A program made the translations under genes and the position numbers. Below the pieces are notes generated by a model. It made no database searches, was not told the DNA's origin, and worked only from the letters and a program-made list of their open reading frames with translations. From positions 15,469,654 through 15,533,653 of the forward strand of contig NC_051450.1 of the NCBI RefSeq assembly GCF_001649575.2: a DNA stretch of 64,000 nucleotides, read 5' to 3'. This DNA comes from Kryptolebias marmoratus. Lineage: Eukaryota; Chordata; Actinopteri; Cyprinodontiformes; Rivulidae. Of this stretch, positions 61,439 to 64,000 are shown piece by piece (the stretch's first letter is position 1; the number at the start of each line of letters is the position of its first letter).

Positions 61439-64000
61439 ACGGTCGCCACCTGGCGGCCGAGACGAGCAAGATGGGAGCGACGAGTGATAATCTGTAATGA
61501 GGGAAGGATCTAAAATAAAAGAACCCGGGACCCAGGAGCGATCCTCCGGACCGTAGCCCTCCCAATCGACGAGGTACTGCCAACCACGACCTCGCCGACG
61601 GGAGTCCACGATCCGGCGGACGGAGTAGGCCGGATGACCATCAATTTCTCGGGGGGGAGGAGGGGGCTCGGAAGGAGGGCAGAGCATGCTGGTCTGGACG
61701 GGCTTTATCTGAGAAACGTGGAAAGTAGGGTGAACTCGGAGGGAGGCTGGCAGACGAAGGCGAATAGCGGAGGGATTAATAATGGCTTCAACCTCGAAGG
61801 GACCAATAAAACGGGGAGACAATTTCTTGGACATGGCTTTCAAAGGAATATCTCGGGACGATAACCACACCTTCTGGCCGGGAGTGTAGGTGGGAGCAGG
61901 AACCCTTTTACGATCTGCCTGTCGTTTGTTTTGTTCGGCTGTGCGGTTAAGGTTGTGAATTGTGGCTCTCCAAATGTTCTGGCAACGACGGATATGGTGG
62001 CGGACTGAGGTTACAGAGATGTCTTCCTCTTCGGACGAAAGCAACGGGGGTTGATAACCTAGGGAGGCTTCGAAAGGGGACAAACCAGTTGCTGCAGAGA
62101 TGAGGCTGTTATGTGCGTATTCGACCCATGGGAGATACTGGCTCCAATCTGATGGATTGGAGGAGGTGAAGCAGCGGAGGGTAGTTTCTAAATCCTGATT
62201 ACGTCTCTCAGTTTGGCCATTAGTCTGTGGATGAAAACCAGAGGTGAGAGAGACCTTAGCATGAAGTGCAGTACAGAAATTTTTCCACACCTGGGAAATG
62301 AATTGTGGTCCACGGTCCGATAAGATCTCCAGTGGTATGCCATGCAAGCGGAAAACGTGTTTAATAAGTAACTGGGCAGTTTGAAATGCTGTGGGTAGTT
62401 TACGGAGGGGAACAAAGTGGCAGGCCTTAGAAAAACGATCTATAATGGTTAAGATGGTGGTCATGCCTTTAGAGGGTGGCAATCCTGTGACAAAGTCTAT
62501 GGAAATATGAGACCATGGGCGTTTGGGGATGGGTAGCGGCTGTAGGAGACCAGATGGAGGTTGGTGAGATGCCTTATTACGTGAGCAGATGGTGCAGGCT
62601 AAGACATACTCTTTAACATCTTTATGGATTGAAGACCACCAGAATTTACCGTTTACAAGTGCAATAGTACGGCTGATACCTGGGTGGCCCGAGAATTTGG
62701 AGGCGTGAACCCACTGTAAGAAACGGGCTCGGACAGAGGTGGGCACATAAATCTTATTAGGTGGGCATGAGTCAGGAGTGGGTTCATAAAGTTGGGCTTG
62801 TCTAATAATATCTTCAATCTCCCAGGTAACTGCTGCAACGGTGCAGCTGGAGGGTAGGATAGTGGCTGGAATCTTTTCAGAATCCCCAGGTGAGTGGAGT
62901 CGGGAAAGAGCATCCGGCTTGATGTTGCGTGACCCTGGACGGTAGGAAATGGAGAGGTTAAATCTGGAGAAAAATAGTGACCAACGAGATTGACGGGGGT
63001 TAAGCCTCTTAGCTGATTGCAGGTATGAGAGGTTTTTATGATCGGTCCAGACCAGCACCGGATGCTCCGCTCCCTCTAGCCAATGCCGCCACTCCTCCAG
63101 AGCCAACTTGATGGCCAACAGCTCCCGATCCCCTACATCATAGTTACGTTCAGGAGGGGATAACCTGCGGGAAAAGAAAGCACAGGGATGAGTTTTGTTG
63201 TCTTGGGAAGAGATCTGGGAAAGCACGGCTCCAACTCCTGTATCTGAGGCATCAACCTCAACAATGAACTGTTTGGAAGGGTCTGGCTGAATGAGTATGG
63301 GTGCATTAGCAAAAAGGTTCTTGAGTTGAGTAAAGGCAGCTTCTGCCTCTGGGGTCCAACTGAAGGGAATCTTGGTAGAGGTGAGGGCAGTTAGCGGTAG
63401 GGCGGTTTGACTGTAATTACGAATGAATCGGCGGTAGAAGTTGGCAAAACCCAGGAAGCGCTGGAGCTGTTTACGGGTTTGGGGGGTCGGCCATTCCAAT
63501 ACCGCTCGAATCTTCTCCTCTGTGGGTCTTACCCGTCCACCCCCAAGTATGAATCCAAGAAATGACACTGATGATTGGTGAAACTCACATTTCTCAGCTT
63601 TGACGTACAATTTGTTCTCCAAAAGACGTTGTAGGACCTGGCGAACATGATGCTTGTGTTCCTCTAGAGTCTTGGAGTAAATCAAAATATCATCCAGGTA
63701 AACAAATACAAACACATTTAGAAAATCCCTCAACACGTCGTTTACGAGGGCCTGGAAAAAGGCTGGTGCATTGGACAATCCAAACGGCATCACCAGGTAT
63801 TCAAAGTGACCTATTGGTGTCTTAAATGCAGTCTTCCACTCATCTCCCTTTCTTATACGGAGTAAATGATAAGCATTTCTCAAGTCAAGTTTTGAAAAAA
63901 CTGTTGCACCATGAACAGGTTCAAAAGCAGAGGATAACAGAGGCAGGGGGTACTTATTCTTAACGGTTATGTTATTTAACCCTCTGTAATCGATGCAGGG
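61436..64000 (-). CDS. Ty3/Gypsy polyprotein, reverse transcriptase to chromodomain, 5' end outside window
   Basis: The minus-strand frame is open from the right edge to TGA at 61436-61438, giving 854 visible residues with no stop or frameshift. Order: reverse transcriptase with YLDD at about 101-104; RNase H with Asp250, Glu293 and Asp320; integrase HHCC finger (His432, His439, Cys469, Cys472); integrase core Asp502, Asp562 and Glu598 (D-x59-D-x35-E), followed by a GPF-type segment (IGPFEVEA); and a chromodomain at about 791-834 with YLVDWEGYG. The order RT-RH-IN and the terminal chromodomain place it among chromoviruses (Metaviridae). Gag, protease and the start of RT are beyond the edge. 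The frame looks capable of function, suggesting recent insertion. Such elements copy themselves through RNA, and the chromodomain is thought to steer integration to chromatin marks. Confidence 0.93.
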   Translation of the reverse strand, partial: PCIDYRGLNNITVKNKYPLPLLSSAFEPVHGATVFSKLDLRNAYHLLRIRKGDEWKTAFKTPIGHFEYLVMPFGLSNAPAFFQALVNDVLRDFLNVFVFVYLDDILIYSKTLEEHKHHVRQVLQRLLENKLYVKAEKCEFHQSSVSFLGFILGGGRVRPTEEKIRAVLEWPTPQTRKQLQRFLGFANFYRRFIRNYSQTALPLTALTSTKIPFSWTPEAEAAFTQLKNLFANAPILIQPDPSKQFIVEVDASDTGVGAVLSQISSQDNKTHPCAFFSRRLSPPERNYDVGDRELLAIKLALEEWRHWLEGAEHPVLVWTDHKNLSYLQSAKRLNPRQSRWSLFFSRFNLSISYRPGSRNIKPDALSRLHSPGDSEKIPATILPSSCTVAAVTWEIEDIIRQAQLYEPTPDSCPPNKIYVPTSVRARFLQWVHASKFSGHPGISRTIALVNGKFWWSSIHKDVKEYVLACTICSRNKASHQPPSGLLQPLPIPKRPWSHISIDFVTGLPPSKGMTTILTIIDRFSKACHFVPLRKLPTAFQTAQLLIKHVFRLHGIPLEILSDRGPQFISQVWKNFCTALHAKVSLTSGFHPQTNGQTERRNQDLETTLRCFTSSNPSDWSQYLPWVEYAHNSLISAATGLSPFEASLGYQPPLLSSEEEDISVTSVRHHIRRCQNIWRATIHNLNRTAEQNKRQADRKRVPAPTYTPGQKVWLSSRDIPLKAMSKKLSPRFIGPFEVEAIINPSAIRLRLPASLRVHPTFHVSQIKPVQTSMLCPPSEPPPPPREIDGHPAYSVRRIVDSRRRGRGWQYLVDWEGYGPEDRSWVPGSFILDPSLITDYHSSLPSCSSRPPGGDR

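Noticed and set aside
61634..61864. Plus-strand frames opposite the retrotransposon integrase and chromodomain
   Set aside because: Shadows of the intact minus-strand polyprotein.

Overview
The window is nuclear DNA from a vertebrate, almost certainly a teleost fish. It has intron-bearing genes with GT/AG borders, an AT-rich background, many small inverted-repeat elements of types common in teleosts, and a chromodomain Ty3/Gypsy retrotransposon. I cannot name the species. A 138-base run of N (24393-24530) shows it is an assembled scaffold.

Layout. Bases 1 to about 40,800 hold no gene I can identify. They contain dispersed repeats, microsatellites and two unproven exon candidates (about 9925-10268 and 39586-39702). 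From 40829 to 53437 (+) lies a nine-coding-exon Xin-family gene, predicted at 1905 aa. It has a LIMA1/XIRP2-like amino-terminal segment, one 4575-bp exon with about eight divergent Xin repeats, and a complete carboxy-terminal LIM domain split over the last two exons. From 55041 to 60165 (+) lies a ten-coding-exon SLC22 transporter of 533 aa, closest by eye to SLC22A13. From 60657 to the right edge, on the minus strand, is the 3' part of a Ty3/Gypsy element: one LTR and an open RT-RNase H-integrase-chromodomain frame that runs off the window.

How the parts relate. The two host genes are co-oriented, about 1.6 kb apart, and have unrelated jobs: actin-linked scaffold in striated muscle or stereocilia, and membrane transport of organic anions. 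The retrotransposon sits about 490 bp past the transporter stop in opposite orientation. Small inverted-repeat elements have accumulated in introns, notably the intron that splits the LIM domain and intron 6 of the transporter.

Most notable points. (1) The giant Xin exon is a phase 0-0 cassette. Skipping it would join the amino-terminal segment directly to the LIM domain, as in the described short XIRP2 isoform. Reading past its donor ends translation after six more codons, giving a LIM-less form. (2) The exon layout looks like XIRP2, but the neighbour looks like SLC22A13, which in human lies near XIRP1. (3) A possible internal promoter and non-coding exon (42897-43231) could feed transcripts that start translation at the first codon of the giant exon. 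All exon borders were read by eye; none has been tested against transcripts.
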